DNA from: Saprospiraceae bacterium
GTDB lineage: Bacteria; Bacteroidota; Bacteroidia; Chitinophagales; Saprospiraceae
DNA: 34,266 bases
Assembly: GCA_019634045.1 (NCBI GenBank)
Contig: JAHQWA010000256.1
Span: 1 to 34,266 of the forward strand
Reading direction: 5' to 3'
Of this stretch, positions 15,822 to 23,301 are shown one piece after another. The notes under the pieces are model-generated. The model saw only the letters and a list, made by a program, of their open reading frames with translations, made no database searches and was not told the DNA's origin. Every line of letters begins with the position of its first letter. Within the stretch, counting starts at the first letter, position 1. The translations under genes and the position numbers were made by a program.

Positions 15822-15879
15822 ATTGTTGGTTAATCTTTTGCGAATTATAGGTAGGAATTTCTGACAACTTCAATAATAC

Positions 15880-15918
15880 AAAAAAGCCTCGAAATTGACA
15901 GTAGTCAGTATTCGAGGC
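15880..15918 (-). terminator. Rho-independent terminator of the amino-sugar operon
   Basis: GCCTCGAA (15886-15893) pairs with TTCGAGGC (15911-15918), with a small inner TGAC/GTCA pairing. Six A bases at 15880-15885 provide the U-tract on the reverse strand. It lies 48 bases past the NagB-PIG-L stop codon. Confidence 0.85.
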
Positions 15919-15965
15919 AAAACGATGTGTGTAAGAACTTATATAGATTACTGTAAAAGGGAACG

Positions 15966-17906
15966 TCAGAATTTCCAACGAACAAAGGCTTCCATCGCCT
16001 CGTATTCTGCAAACCCTAAGGCGCGGTAAACCTGTGCGGTTTCCCTATTTCTTTCTTCAGCGCGTTGCCAAAATTCTCGGTCATCCGAACCGGGGAATGG
16101 TGGCCGATCCTTTTGAGACTGGTGCATAAATATGGCTTTGCGCTTTTTATCTAATTCTTGTGGACTTAAGGGTACGGCCATTTCAATCTCTTCAACGCCC
16201 CATTCGTGCCAGGCGCCTCGATACAACCATAACCAACAATCCTTCATCCACTTTTTACTCTTTAATCGACGGAAGGCTTCGAAGACAGCTTCCAGACATA
16301 CTCGATGCGTCCCATGAGGATCAGCCAAATCACCTGCTGCGTACACTTGATGGGGTTGCACCTCCTCCAGGATATTCATAATGATCTCAATATCTTGCTC
16401 ACTAACGGACTCCTTGCGCACCGTACCTGTTTCGTAGAAAGGCATATCTAAGAAATGGATGTGGTCATCCTTCAATCCACAGAATCGGGCTCCGGCTCTG
16501 GCTTCTCCCCTTCTGATCAAGCCCTTAATGAGCCGTACTTCCGGTTTATCAACTTGTTTCTTATGCTTACTCTTCAAGCTCTTCTCCAATTTCTGTAGAA
16601 GGTCCGTACTTTCTTCCCCAAATAAGGCCTTACCACCCCCAAATTCTCTCAAAACCTCTATATACCGCAAGGCATCGTGATCATGGACAGCAATATTACC
16701 TGAGGTTTGATAGGCTACGTGTACATCATGACCTTGTTCTACCAATCGACCAAAAGTTCCACCCATGGAGATGACATCATCATCGGGATGTGGGCTGAAA
16801 ATAATCACCCGTTTTTTAGCCGGTTGTGCACGTTCAGGGCGGGTGGAGTCATCCGCCTTGGGTTTACCGCCAGGCCAGCCTGTAATGGTGTGCTGAAGGC
16901 GATTAAACATCTTGATATTGATCTCATAGGCCGATGCCCGCTCTACTAGAAGTTCGGTCAAGGCATTCTCCGTGTAGTCGTCATCCGTAAGTTTAAGGAT
17001 GGGCTTGTTCAATTTTTGCGACAGCCACACCACGGCTCGGCAGGTGAGGTCATCACTCCAATTACATTCACCTACCAACCACGGCGTTTTGACTCGGGTG
17101 AGTTCTTCGGCTGCTGCCAAATCTATATGACATCTAACGTTATGATGTTTTTGCAGGAAGGTGGCTGGGATTTGAGAAGAAATCTCACCTTCCACGGCAC
17201 GCCTGATAATCGAGGCTTTGTGCTGTCCCCAAGCCAGGATATAGATCGTGCGCGCCTGCATGATACTCTTAATCCCCATTGTAATAGCCCGGGTCGGGAC
17301 ATCCTCTTCATTTAGAAAGTCTTTGATCGCATCTCGGCGCGTGAGGCTATCTAGTCGGACGATGCGTGTAAGTGAATCTTCTCTAGAACCAGGTTCGTTG
17401 AGCCCTATATGTCCGGTGCGTCCAATTCCTAGTAGCTGTATATCCAAACCGCCAGACAACTTAATCTTCTTCTCATATTGCTCACAGTAATCATTCACAT
17501 CCGCTAACGGAATAGTACCATCAGGGATATTAACGTTTTCCGGCAGGATGTCTATATGATTGAATAGGTACTCGTTCATAAAATAGACATAGCTCTGCGG
17601 AGACTCTGGATTCATGGGATAATACTCATCCAGATTGAAAGTGATTACGTTGCGAAAGCTAAGTCCCTCCTCTCTATGCATCCGAACTAATTCGTTGTAG
17701 ACGCGAATCGGAGTTGAACCCGTAGCCAGACCCAATACAAGTTTTTCGCCTTCTTGTTGCTTTTGGCGAATAGCCAAAGCAATGGACTGCGCCACGTGGA
17801 CAGCAGCATCCTTGGAATCATCCCAGATCTTTATCGGAAGTTTTTCAAAAGATTTGAGCTGGTACTTTAGTACCTGCTGATGTAGAGTTTCACTTACACT
17901 CATCAT
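15966..17906 (-). CDS. nagB: Glucosamine-6-phosphate deaminase-like protein fused to a PIG-L deacetylase domain
   Basis: The 646-residue fusion protein has two parts. Residues ~20-345 are a NagB-like sugar-phosphate isomerase/deaminase: LGLATGSTPIRVY (phosphate loop), FNLDEYYP with D93, and GIGRTGHIGLNEPG (160-173) with H166 and E171. Residues ~365-646 are a PIG-L/LmbE zinc deacetylase with the metal motif SPHPDDD (371-377) and the distal HGTH (531-534). Long NagB proteins of this build are known in Bacteroidota. E. coli NagB has Asp (D141) two residues before the catalytic histidine; here it is Thr164. PIG-L enzymes deacetylate N-acetylglucosamine-containing compounds, so one polypeptide could remove the acetyl group and then deaminate the sugar phosphate. 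That coupling is inference. Translation overlaps the kinase gene by 17 bases; two adjacent ATGs (17906, 17903) are possible starts. Confidence 0.92.
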   Translation of the reverse strand: MMSVSETLHQQVLKYQLKSFEKLPIKIWDDSKDAAVHVAQSIALAIRQKQQEGEKLVLGLATGSTPIRVYNELVRMHREEGLSFRNVITFNLDEYYPMNPESPQSYVYFMNEYLFNHIDILPENVNIPDGTIPLADVNDYCEQYEKKIKLSGGLDIQLLGIGRTGHIGLNEPGSREDSLTRIVRLDSLTRRDAIKDFLNEEDVPTRAITMGIKSIMQARTIYILAWGQHKASIIRRAVEGEISSQIPATFLQKHHNVRCHIDLAAAEELTRVKTPWLVGECNWSDDLTCRAVVWLSQKLNKPILKLTDDDYTENALTELLVERASAYEINIKMFNRLQHTITGWPGGKPKADDSTRPERAQPAKKRVIIFSPHPDDDVISMGGTFGRLVEQGHDVHVAYQTSGNIAVHDHDALRYIEVLREFGGGKALFGEESTDLLQKLEKSLKSKHKKQVDKPEVRLIKGLIRRGEARAGARFCGLKDDHIHFLDMPFYETGTVRKESVSEQDIEIIMNILEEVQPHQVYAAGDLADPHGTHRVCLEAVFEAFRRLKSKKWMKDCWLWLYRGAWHEWGVEEIEMAVPLSPQELDKKRKAIFMHQSQKDRPPFPGSDDREFWQRAEERNRETAQVYRALGFAEYEAMEAFVRWKF

Positions 17907-18870
17907 GTGTGGTTATTAAGTTTTTATGATGCCAAACTAGGGAGGCTGCTCCAGCAATCGCCGCTTCGTTTAGGCGTAAGCCCGAAGTCTCAATGCTGAT
18001 GCGTCCTCTTAACTGTGGTAGAACAAAGGCTTCAAAATACTTCCGGACGGGAGTAAGCAGGACCTCTTCCGCCGCTGCCAATCCCCCAGCTAGGAAGAAA
18101 GCCTGTGGATCAAAGGTGGCTGCTAGGTTGGCTAAGGCCAAACCCAAGCGTCGCCCTACTCCATCGAAAACCTCAAGGGAAAGCGTATCGCCCATTTTAG
18201 CTGCCAAATACACATCCTTCGCCTCCAGTTCTGAAGCGGCTAAACGTCTGAGTATACTTCCTTCATCCCCTTGTGTCAATCTCTGTAATACCGTTCTTCG
18301 TAGCCCCGTTGCTGAGGCATAAGCCTCCAGACAGCCTCTCCGACCACAACCGCAAGGGCGCCCATCTGGTTCCACTATAATATGGCCAAATTCTCCAGCC
18401 CAACCATTGTTCCCCTTTACCAATCGACCATTCAAAAACAGGCCACCGCCAATCCCCGTTCCCAGAGTGACCAGGACAAAGTTCTTGATATACTGTCCTG
18501 CGCCATATCGAGCCTCCCCTAAGGTAGCGGCATTGCCATCTTTAGTTAAATATACTGGTAGCCCGAAATGATCTTGGAAAAGTCGAAGGATAGGAACACT
18601 ATCCGCAAAGGGGAAATTGGCCGCTTTTTCTAAAACGCCAGCTTGCTCATCGCAACTGGGAGCCCCTATTCCTATACCTTCACAATGATAATTAGCACGA
18701 TGCTGTTCTAAAAAAAGCTCAATTTCTTCAAATAAGCAAGCGAAAAAAGCTTCTTCATTCTTGCACCTTTTGGTATCCACAGATCGCTTGGCAATGATGG
18801 AACCATCTGCTTGGACCAACCCTAGCTTGCTTGATGTTCCGCCGATATCTATACCAAGAACGACATCCAT
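17890..18870 (-). CDS. ROK-family sugar kinase (probable glucose/N-acetylglucosamine kinase)
   Basis: This 326-residue ROK kinase has the ATP phosphate motif GIDIGGTSSKLGL at the start, catalytic aspartate in TKDGNAATLGE, second phosphate motif VTLGTGIGGGLF, and the substrate/zinc block GEFGHIIVEPDGRPCGCGRRGCLEAYAS, with the E-x-G-H and CxCGxxGCxE signatures intact. It lacks the DNA-binding N-terminus of ROK repressors, so it is an enzyme. Its overlap with a NagB-PIG-L gene suggests the substrate is N-acetylglucosamine or glucosamine rather than glucose (inference from context). It is the first gene of a two-gene operon. The ATG at 18870 lies ~50 bases downstream of a good promoter flanked by two operator-like boxes. 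Confidence 0.9.
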   Translation of the reverse strand: MDVVLGIDIGGTSSKLGLVQADGSIIAKRSVDTKRCKNEEAFFACLFEEIELFLEQHRANYHCEGIGIGAPSCDEQAGVLEKAANFPFADSVPILRLFQDHFGLPVYLTKDGNAATLGEARYGAGQYIKNFVLVTLGTGIGGGLFLNGRLVKGNNGWAGEFGHIIVEPDGRPCGCGRRGCLEAYASATGLRRTVLQRLTQGDEGSILRRLAASELEAKDVYLAAKMGDTLSLEVFDGVGRRLGLALANLAATFDPQAFFLAGGLAAAEEVLLTPVRKYFEAFVLPQLRGRISIETSGLRLNEAAIAGAASLVWHHKNLITTHDECK

Positions 18871-18926
18871 GGACCAAAATTTGAAAAATTAATGCGCAAA
18901 ATTGCTTAAACGGTCAATTTTCAATA

Positions 18927-18934
18927 CAAAGATA
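18927..18934 (-). promoter_or_regulatory. -7 promoter box of the kinase-NagB operon
   Basis: On the reverse strand, TATCTTTG matches TAnnTTTG exactly. Transcription would begin near 18920, 50 bases before the kinase ATG. A TTG is present upstream, but the spacer of ~14 bases is short, so control by a regulator bound at the adjacent boxes is plausible. Confidence 0.55.
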
Positions 18935-18952
18935 AGAGAAATTTTCGACAAC

Positions 18953-18997
18953 TGTGCACGAACACACCAAATTTTTTTCTTTATGTGCTCGTGCACA
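18953..18997. promoter_or_regulatory. Pair of operator-like boxes upstream of the amino-sugar kinase
   Basis: TGTGCACGAACACA (18953-18966) and TGTGCTCGTGCACA (18984-18997) are inverted copies of each other at 13 of 14 positions. Each is itself near-palindromic (TGTGC...GCACA core). Their centres are 31 bp apart, about three helical turns, so two dimers would sit on one face of the DNA. Relative to the predicted start near 18920 the first box covers about -33 to -46 and the second -64 to -77. A third near-identical copy lies at 33564-33579. The regulator is not encoded in the window. Confidence 0.6.
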
Positions 18998-19130
18998 TGA
19001 AAATTATAAATTGTTTTTATATGTGATAATCCTGCTACAAAAAATCCTGATAATAAGCAGATAAAAAAGGATTTTTGCATCCTATTATGAAAAACCAAGA
19101 TCAATTATCATCTACCAATAGACAAAGCAC

Positions 19131-19138
19131 TATCTTTC
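19131..19138 (+). promoter_or_regulatory. Possible -7 box for the FAH-family gene
   Basis: TATCTTTC differs from TAnnTTTG only in the last base and is 25 bases before the ATG at 19164. No good -33 box is seen, so support is weak. The same intergenic region carries the operator pair of the divergent amino-sugar operon. Confidence 0.3.
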
Positions 19139-19163
19139 GTTTTTTTAAGGAAAAAACCAACTT

Positions 19164-20009
19164 ATGAGACTCATCCGCTTCGGAGAAAAACACCAAGAAA
19201 AACCCGGCATTATGTTTGGCGAACAGCGAAAAGACTGTAGCGCCCATTTCACAGACTGGAATCATGATTTCTTTCAAAATGGCGGCCTAGTTGAATTGCA
19301 GGCTTTGGTTGACAAAGAAGGAGCCAACTTACCCGATGTACCGGAAAATGCTCGTTGGGGAAGCCCCATTCCACGTCCTGGCATGATCATGTGTGTGGGA
19401 CTCAATTACGCCGATCACGCCGCCGAGGCCGGAATGGATATCCCAAAAGAGCCCTTAGTCTTTATGAAGGCGACCAACACCATGGCTGGCCCATTTGATG
19501 CAGTAGATATCCCGCGTAATAGTACTAAGACCGATTGGGAAGTGGAGTTGGGCGTTGTCTTACAGAAAGATGCGCTGTATCTCGAAGATGAGGCGGCCGC
19601 AGCGGATGCCATTGCTGGTTACTGTGTGATTAATGACCTTTCGGAAAGAGCCTTTCAACTAGAGAAAGGAGGACAATGGGTTAAGGGAAAGTCCTGCCCA
19701 GGCTTTAGTCCGGTAGGACCGTACCTAGTTACCCCAGACGAGATTGAAGATGTCCTATCCTTAGGGATGAACTTATCTGTCAATGGGGTGCAAAAGCAAA
19801 ATGGGAACACGAAGACTATGATCTTTAAGCCGGCCTATACCATCTGGTATCTTTCGCAGTTGATGCTTTTGGAAGCGGGTGATTTGATCTCAACCGGAAC
19901 GCCACCGGGCGTAGGGCTAGGTTTTGATCCTCCAGAATATTTATCCTCCGGTGATGAGGTAGAACTTTCCATAGCTGGCTTGGGAACACAGCGTCAGCAA
20001 TATAAATAA
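19164..20009 (+). CDS. Fumarylacetoacetate hydrolase (FAH)-family protein
   Basis: This 281-residue protein has the FAH fold signatures: CVGLNYADHAAEAG (substrate/phosphate-like loop, residue ~78), PLVFMKATNTMAGP, metal ligands in DWEVELGVVL (two Glu near residue 125) and VINDLSER (Asp near 155), then KGKSCPGFSPVGPYLV and the C-terminal ISTGTPPGVGLG. Members cleave C-C bonds in beta-diketo acids or decarboxylate or hydrate similar compounds. The sequence style is like the hydrolases that finish L-fucose/L-rhamnose-type non-phosphorylated sugar acid pathways (2,4-diketo-3-deoxy acid hydrolases), but substrate assignment is not safe. It is divergent from the amino-sugar operon and may share its regulator. 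Confidence 0.88.
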   Translation: MRLIRFGEKHQEKPGIMFGEQRKDCSAHFTDWNHDFFQNGGLVELQALVDKEGANLPDVPENARWGSPIPRPGMIMCVGLNYADHAAEAGMDIPKEPLVFMKATNTMAGPFDAVDIPRNSTKTDWEVELGVVLQKDALYLEDEAAAADAIAGYCVINDLSERAFQLEKGGQWVKGKSCPGFSPVGPYLVTPDEIEDVLSLGMNLSVNGVQKQNGNTKTMIFKPAYTIWYLSQLMLLEAGDLISTGTPPGVGLGFDPPEYLSSGDEVELSIAGLGTQRQQYK

Positions 20010-20157
20010 GTAGGATAACTACAATAGTCGGAAGGAAGTGCATACCTGTTTGGTGATCGCTTGAGGAAGAGAAAAGTGTCATTTTTTTGCCGAGGCTAGG
20101 CGCTTTTCGCAGGCTATATATGGAATATACGGTCAAGAAAAGCAACGAAATATCAGC

Positions 20158-20180
20158 AAAAAAGGGGCGGTGTTCCACCC
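20158..20180 (-). terminator. Rho-independent terminator of the HtrA-like protease gene
   Basis: GGGCGG (20165-20170) pairs with CCACCC (20175-20180), including one G-U pair, with a 4-base loop. A run of A bases (20158-20163) gives the U-tract on the reverse strand, ~65 bases past the protease stop. Confidence 0.65.
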
Positions 20181-20246
20181 AAAGGCTAATCGTCAAACAG
20201 GTAAACTATCGTCTCTTATCTTTCTTCCAATGCCCAACGCTTTAAC

Positions 20247-21275
20247 TTAACTAAGTTCGGCTGGAATGACACGAATGCGTTCCTTGCGGCGATTTCGCAA
20301 GACGTGCAGTTCAACCTTCTGGCCTATCCTATCCTCATTCAGCAATCGATGTAAATCGTCTATAGAGGCAATCTTTTCATCATTAAATCCAACGATCACA
20401 TCCCCTTGCCGAAGCTCCCCATTATAGGCGGGGCTATCTGCTTCAATGTTCTGCACCAATACCCCGGAACGAACTTCTAATTTATGATAATTGGCGACTT
20501 TGGCGTTCAGGCGGATCATTTGCCCAGCAATTCCGATATATCCTCGTCGAACTTTGCCATCGATAATCAGCTTACCGACGACGTACTGCACCAGGTTTGC
20601 TGCAACGGCGAAGCAAATACCTTGCGCCGGAAGAATTACGGCAGTGTTCACGCCAATTACCTCTCCTCTAGAATTCACCAATGGGCCTCCCGAATTTCCC
20701 GGATTCAAAGCAGCATCGGTTTGAATAACATCATCGATCAAGCGACCACTTTCCGAACGTAGGGTTCTACCTAGAGCACTCACCACTCCCGCGGTTAAGG
20801 AATATTGAAAACCATATGGATTACCGATAGCAATGGCGATCTGTCCCACCTGCAAAGCATCCGAACTGCCAAAAGTCACGGTAGAAAGATTTTCAGCCCT
20901 AATTTGGACCACTGCTATATCTGTAGCGGGATCATCCCCAATCAATTCAGCGGTGAACTGCCGCCCATCTTGGAGACTTACTTGTATTTTTCTGGCACCA
21001 TTCACTACGTGGCTGTTTGTTACCACAAAACCATCCGTTGAAATGATAAAACCTGAGCCGGTTCCGTAAGGTTGAGACCTCCCCCTTCTGCTAGATTTCC
21101 TTTGCGGTTTATCTACTTTGATCTGCACCACAGCCTCACTTACCTTTTGGGCAACATTGACAACCGTTCTGGAATACGCATCCAGAAGTTGATCATCCGA
21201 GGAAGCTGGAGTAGAGTGTTCTTGTGGTTCGGAGGCATCATCAATATATTGTAGCATAGGAGTTGTTTTAGCCAC
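20247..21275 (-). CDS. HtrA/DegP-like S1C serine protease with one PDZ domain, no signal peptide
   Basis: This is a trypsin-like protease with the full catalytic triad: His in VVTNSHVVNG, Asp in DPATDIAVVQI, and Ser in ALNPGNSGGPLV. A single PDZ domain fills the last ~95 residues (SGVLVQNIEADSPAYNGELRQGDVIVGFNDEKI). Classical DegP proteins have a signal peptide and often two PDZ domains. Here the N-terminus (MLQYIDDASEPQEHSTPASSDDQ) is hydrophilic with no membrane segment, so the enzyme is probably cytoplasmic unless exported by another route. The frame opens with GTG at 21275; the ATG at 21257, six codons later, is an equally good or better start. A perfect TAACTTTG box (21312-21305, reverse) lies just upstream. 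Confidence 0.9.
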   Translation of the reverse strand: MAKTTPMLQYIDDASEPQEHSTPASSDDQLLDAYSRTVVNVAQKVSEAVVQIKVDKPQRKSSRRGRSQPYGTGSGFIISTDGFVVTNSHVVNGARKIQVSLQDGRQFTAELIGDDPATDIAVVQIRAENLSTVTFGSSDALQVGQIAIAIGNPYGFQYSLTAGVVSALGRTLRSESGRLIDDVIQTDAALNPGNSGGPLVNSRGEVIGVNTAVILPAQGICFAVAANLVQYVVGKLIIDGKVRRGYIGIAGQMIRLNAKVANYHKLEVRSGVLVQNIEADSPAYNGELRQGDVIVGFNDEKIASIDDLHRLLNEDRIGQKVELHVLRNRRKERIRVIPAELS

Positions 21276-21304
21276 TTTTGCATCGCGTTTATTACCAAAG
21301 GTGG

Positions 21305-21312
21305 CAAAGTTA
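21305..21312 (-). promoter_or_regulatory. -7 promoter box of the HtrA-like protease gene
   Basis: TAACTTTG on the reverse strand is an exact TAnnTTTG match, 29 bases before the GTG and 47 before the ATG. No -33 box is recognisable at the expected 19-base spacing. Confidence 0.45.
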
Positions 21313-21442
21313 GAAGAAAGCTACTTTGGGCATCGCTCAGCTGCCATCTCCAAAGCAGTTCATTAAGTCGAATCTCGTCAACAGGGTAGGTCCCCTTACC
21401 TAGCGATTATCATACCACAAACTTTCAATGTCATATTGGCAT

Positions 21443-21489
21443 AAAAAAACCGAGTGGAACTGTCGAATTGACAGTACTACTCGGTTTTT
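21443..21489. terminator. Bidirectional terminator downstream of the prohibitin-family gene
   Basis: CCGAGT (21450-21455) pairs with ACTCGG (21479-21484), with an inner ACTGTC/GACAGT stem. Seven A bases flank the left side and five T bases the right, so it can work in both directions. It lies ~70 bases past the prohibitin stop on the reverse strand. Confidence 0.85.
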
Positions 21490-21557
21490 ATTCAAGCCAA
21501 TTTGAACAGCTATTTCAGAAGAAAGAGCCATCCATTCCTAGCCTAGGAATTAATTTT

Positions 21558-22400
21558 TTATTGCCCTCCTAGAATCAAAGGCAAGCCATCCCCTTCGCCG
21601 CCAACTACAATCACCTTGGAGTTGGGAGAATTAGCCAGCTGAAGCGTAGCTTCAATACCCTTGTCTTTCAGGATCTTGTCGGTCAAACTTGCATTCAAGA
21701 TCTGGTTGGCGTCGGCTTTTGCCTGTGCTTCAATGATCTTACGTTCTGCCTCCTGACGTTCCTGCTGAAGAATGTATTCATACTTCAAGGCAGCCTGTTC
21801 AGCTTCGATTTTATCTTCGATGGCTGTTCGTACTTTTTCAGGTAATTCAATATCCCGAATAAGTGTGGCCCTTAGCACGATATAGTTATTCCCTAAGGTT
21901 TTCTCCAGATCGCCCTGGATCAAAGCTTGTACTTCATCCCGCTTTGAGGAATATAGCTCTTCTGGTTCGAATTGTCCAATGATTTGCCGTACGGAGGAAC
22001 GCACCTCAGGACTAACCAAAGAGGTTAGGTAGTTGACCCCAAACTCCTCGTGCAGGTCTCCAATTTTGGAATATTCCGGGTGAACACGGACAGTCACATC
22101 CACTTTAATATTCAGACCATTACTGGATAGCACCTCCATTTCCTCTTCCAATTGCTTTTCACGTACATCATAAACATACATGGTATTCCATGGAGCCAAT
22201 ACGTGAAAGCCAGGACCATAGGTCTTATCCTTTTCCAAACCTCCAGCAAAACGACGGAAAAGCACCCCCCTGTTACCAGCATCAATGGTTAAGAAAGTAG
22301 CACTAGAAAACAAGATGATAACAATCAAAGCCAAGAAGGCGATGATACCCATAGAAAACATTCTATTCTGAGGATTTGCCCTCTGTTTAGGTTCACTCAT
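21558..22400 (-). CDS. Prohibitin-family (SPFH domain) membrane protein
   Basis: The product is 280 residues. A short charged N-terminus is followed by one membrane segment at ~17-38 (MGIIAFLALIVIILFSSATFL) and an SPFH/prohibitin domain (IDAGNRGVLFRRFAGGLEKDKTYGPGFHVLAPW ... VREKQLEEEMEVLSSNGLNIKVDVTVRVHP). A long coiled-coil stretch follows (EKVRTAIEDKIEAEQAALKYEYILQQERQEAERKIIEAQAKADANQ; residues ~190-240). The C-terminus ends in a glycine-rich GGEGDGLPLILGGQ. Prohibitins form ring assemblies in the inner membrane and can control proteases such as FtsH. The gene stands alone; the HtrA-like protease is the next leftward gene but the terminator between them argues against a shared transcript. 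Confidence 0.93.
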   Translation of the reverse strand: MSEPKQRANPQNRMFSMGIIAFLALIVIILFSSATFLTIDAGNRGVLFRRFAGGLEKDKTYGPGFHVLAPWNTMYVYDVREKQLEEEMEVLSSNGLNIKVDVTVRVHPEYSKIGDLHEEFGVNYLTSLVSPEVRSSVRQIIGQFEPEELYSSKRDEVQALIQGDLEKTLGNNYIVLRATLIRDIELPEKVRTAIEDKIEAEQAALKYEYILQQERQEAERKIIEAQAKADANQILNASLTDKILKDKGIEATLQLANSPNSKVIVVGGEGDGLPLILGGQ

Positions 22401-22904
22401 TATATTTTTATTTAATTCTCAATATGGAACGCATCTAGCTTGGGCTGCTCTCTTCTGGCACAGTCGATACTAAATACGTCGAAGCTCTTTTTGTGTTCCT
22501 TTGGCATTGTGGAATGCGCCGGAATATGGTTAGCCAAGTGAAATCTATCTTAGATCATGTTTAAAATTCCATCAATCAACTACGGTCGGAAAATTTAAAC
22601 CTCATCTAATGAACAGGCTTTTGGAGCCTTTGTTAAAAAAATTCTACGAATGTAGGGAATACATCGAAATGTATCATTAGATATTACTATTCTATAAAAT
22701 TAGCAAATTGCCGTAGAAATCAAGAAAATTCCATTTTTATCGTTCAAACCCTATCCAATTATTAAACAAGGAAGGAGCTTTCAGGTTTTCTTTATGAAGA
22801 AATATCCCGCAAATTTTAGCGAGTTTCTATCCAGTTTTTAGTCTTACTTTGAGGCAAAAAAGAAATTGACTCTTAGAAAAAATGTTCAGGGAAAAAGCAG
22901 TAAA
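22401..22904. other. 504-base gene-free region between the prohibitin and cytochrome genes
   Basis: I see no convincing gene or strong promoter box on either strand. It is AT-rich. A 23-codon open frame (22609-22680) is present but has no support. A TTACTTTG sequence at ~22847-22854 is a one-mismatch -7 box that could serve the cytochrome gene. Confidence 0.4.
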
Positions 22905-23237
22905 ATGAATAGAATTGCAATTGGATTGTTTTTGAGTCTGTTTATACTATCTTGGGGTTGCCAAAATAATGGAGGATCCGGGGCAGCTGAAACGGAGCTG
23001 GTTCAGGACGGACAATCAATATTCAAGAAGCAATGCGTGACTTGTCATGGCTTGAAAGGAGATATGGGAGCCGGTGGCGCTGCTAATCTCCGCGAGTCCC
23101 AGCTAAGTGTGGAAGAGCGAATTGTTGTGATTACAAAGGGGCGGAATGCCATGCAGCCTTACGAAGAAGTACTTTCAGCAGAACAGATTGAGGCAGTGGC
23201 ACAATACACCATGGTATTGCGTGATTCGCTTCAGTAG
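22905..23237 (+). CDS. Small lipoprotein cytochrome c
   Basis: The 110-residue protein starts at ATG 22905; the open frame begins 13 codons earlier at a TTG, but the signal peptide starts at MNRIAIGLFLSLFILSWGC. The end of that peptide is a lipobox-like LSWGC, so it is probably a lipid-anchored periplasmic or outer-membrane protein. A single heme-binding CVTCH motif is followed by GLKGDMGAGGAANL, and the axial methionine is in GRNAMQPYEEVLS. This is the layout of a class I mono-heme cytochrome c (cbb3-type subunit-like) electron carrier. It precedes anmK by 64 bases on the same strand, but no functional link is obvious. Confidence 0.88.
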   Translation: MNRIAIGLFLSLFILSWGCQNNGGSGAAETELVQDGQSIFKKQCVTCHGLKGDMGAGGAANLRESQLSVEERIVVITKGRNAMQPYEEVLSAEQIEAVAQYTMVLRDSLQ

Positions 23238-23301
23238 TGTTTCCAAACCCAAGAAACCTTGGATGAAAGATTGACTGTAGCCTTCAACAAACAGTAAAAG
23301 C

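Noticed and set aside
18889-19104. Reverse-strand 71-codon open frame with a signal-peptide-like start
   Set aside because: It covers the operator pair and the promoter of the kinase operon, is AT-rich and has no ribosome-entry or family support. Hydrophobic residues follow from base composition.
19825-20196. Reverse-strand 123-codon open frame
   Set aside because: Most of it lies over the FAH-family gene in another frame, and the rest is low-complexity; no domain, signal or promoter supports it.
22609-22680. 23-codon forward open frame in the prohibitin-cytochrome gap
   Set aside because: It has plausible codons, but no promoter box, no conservation information and a length expected by chance in 500 bases.
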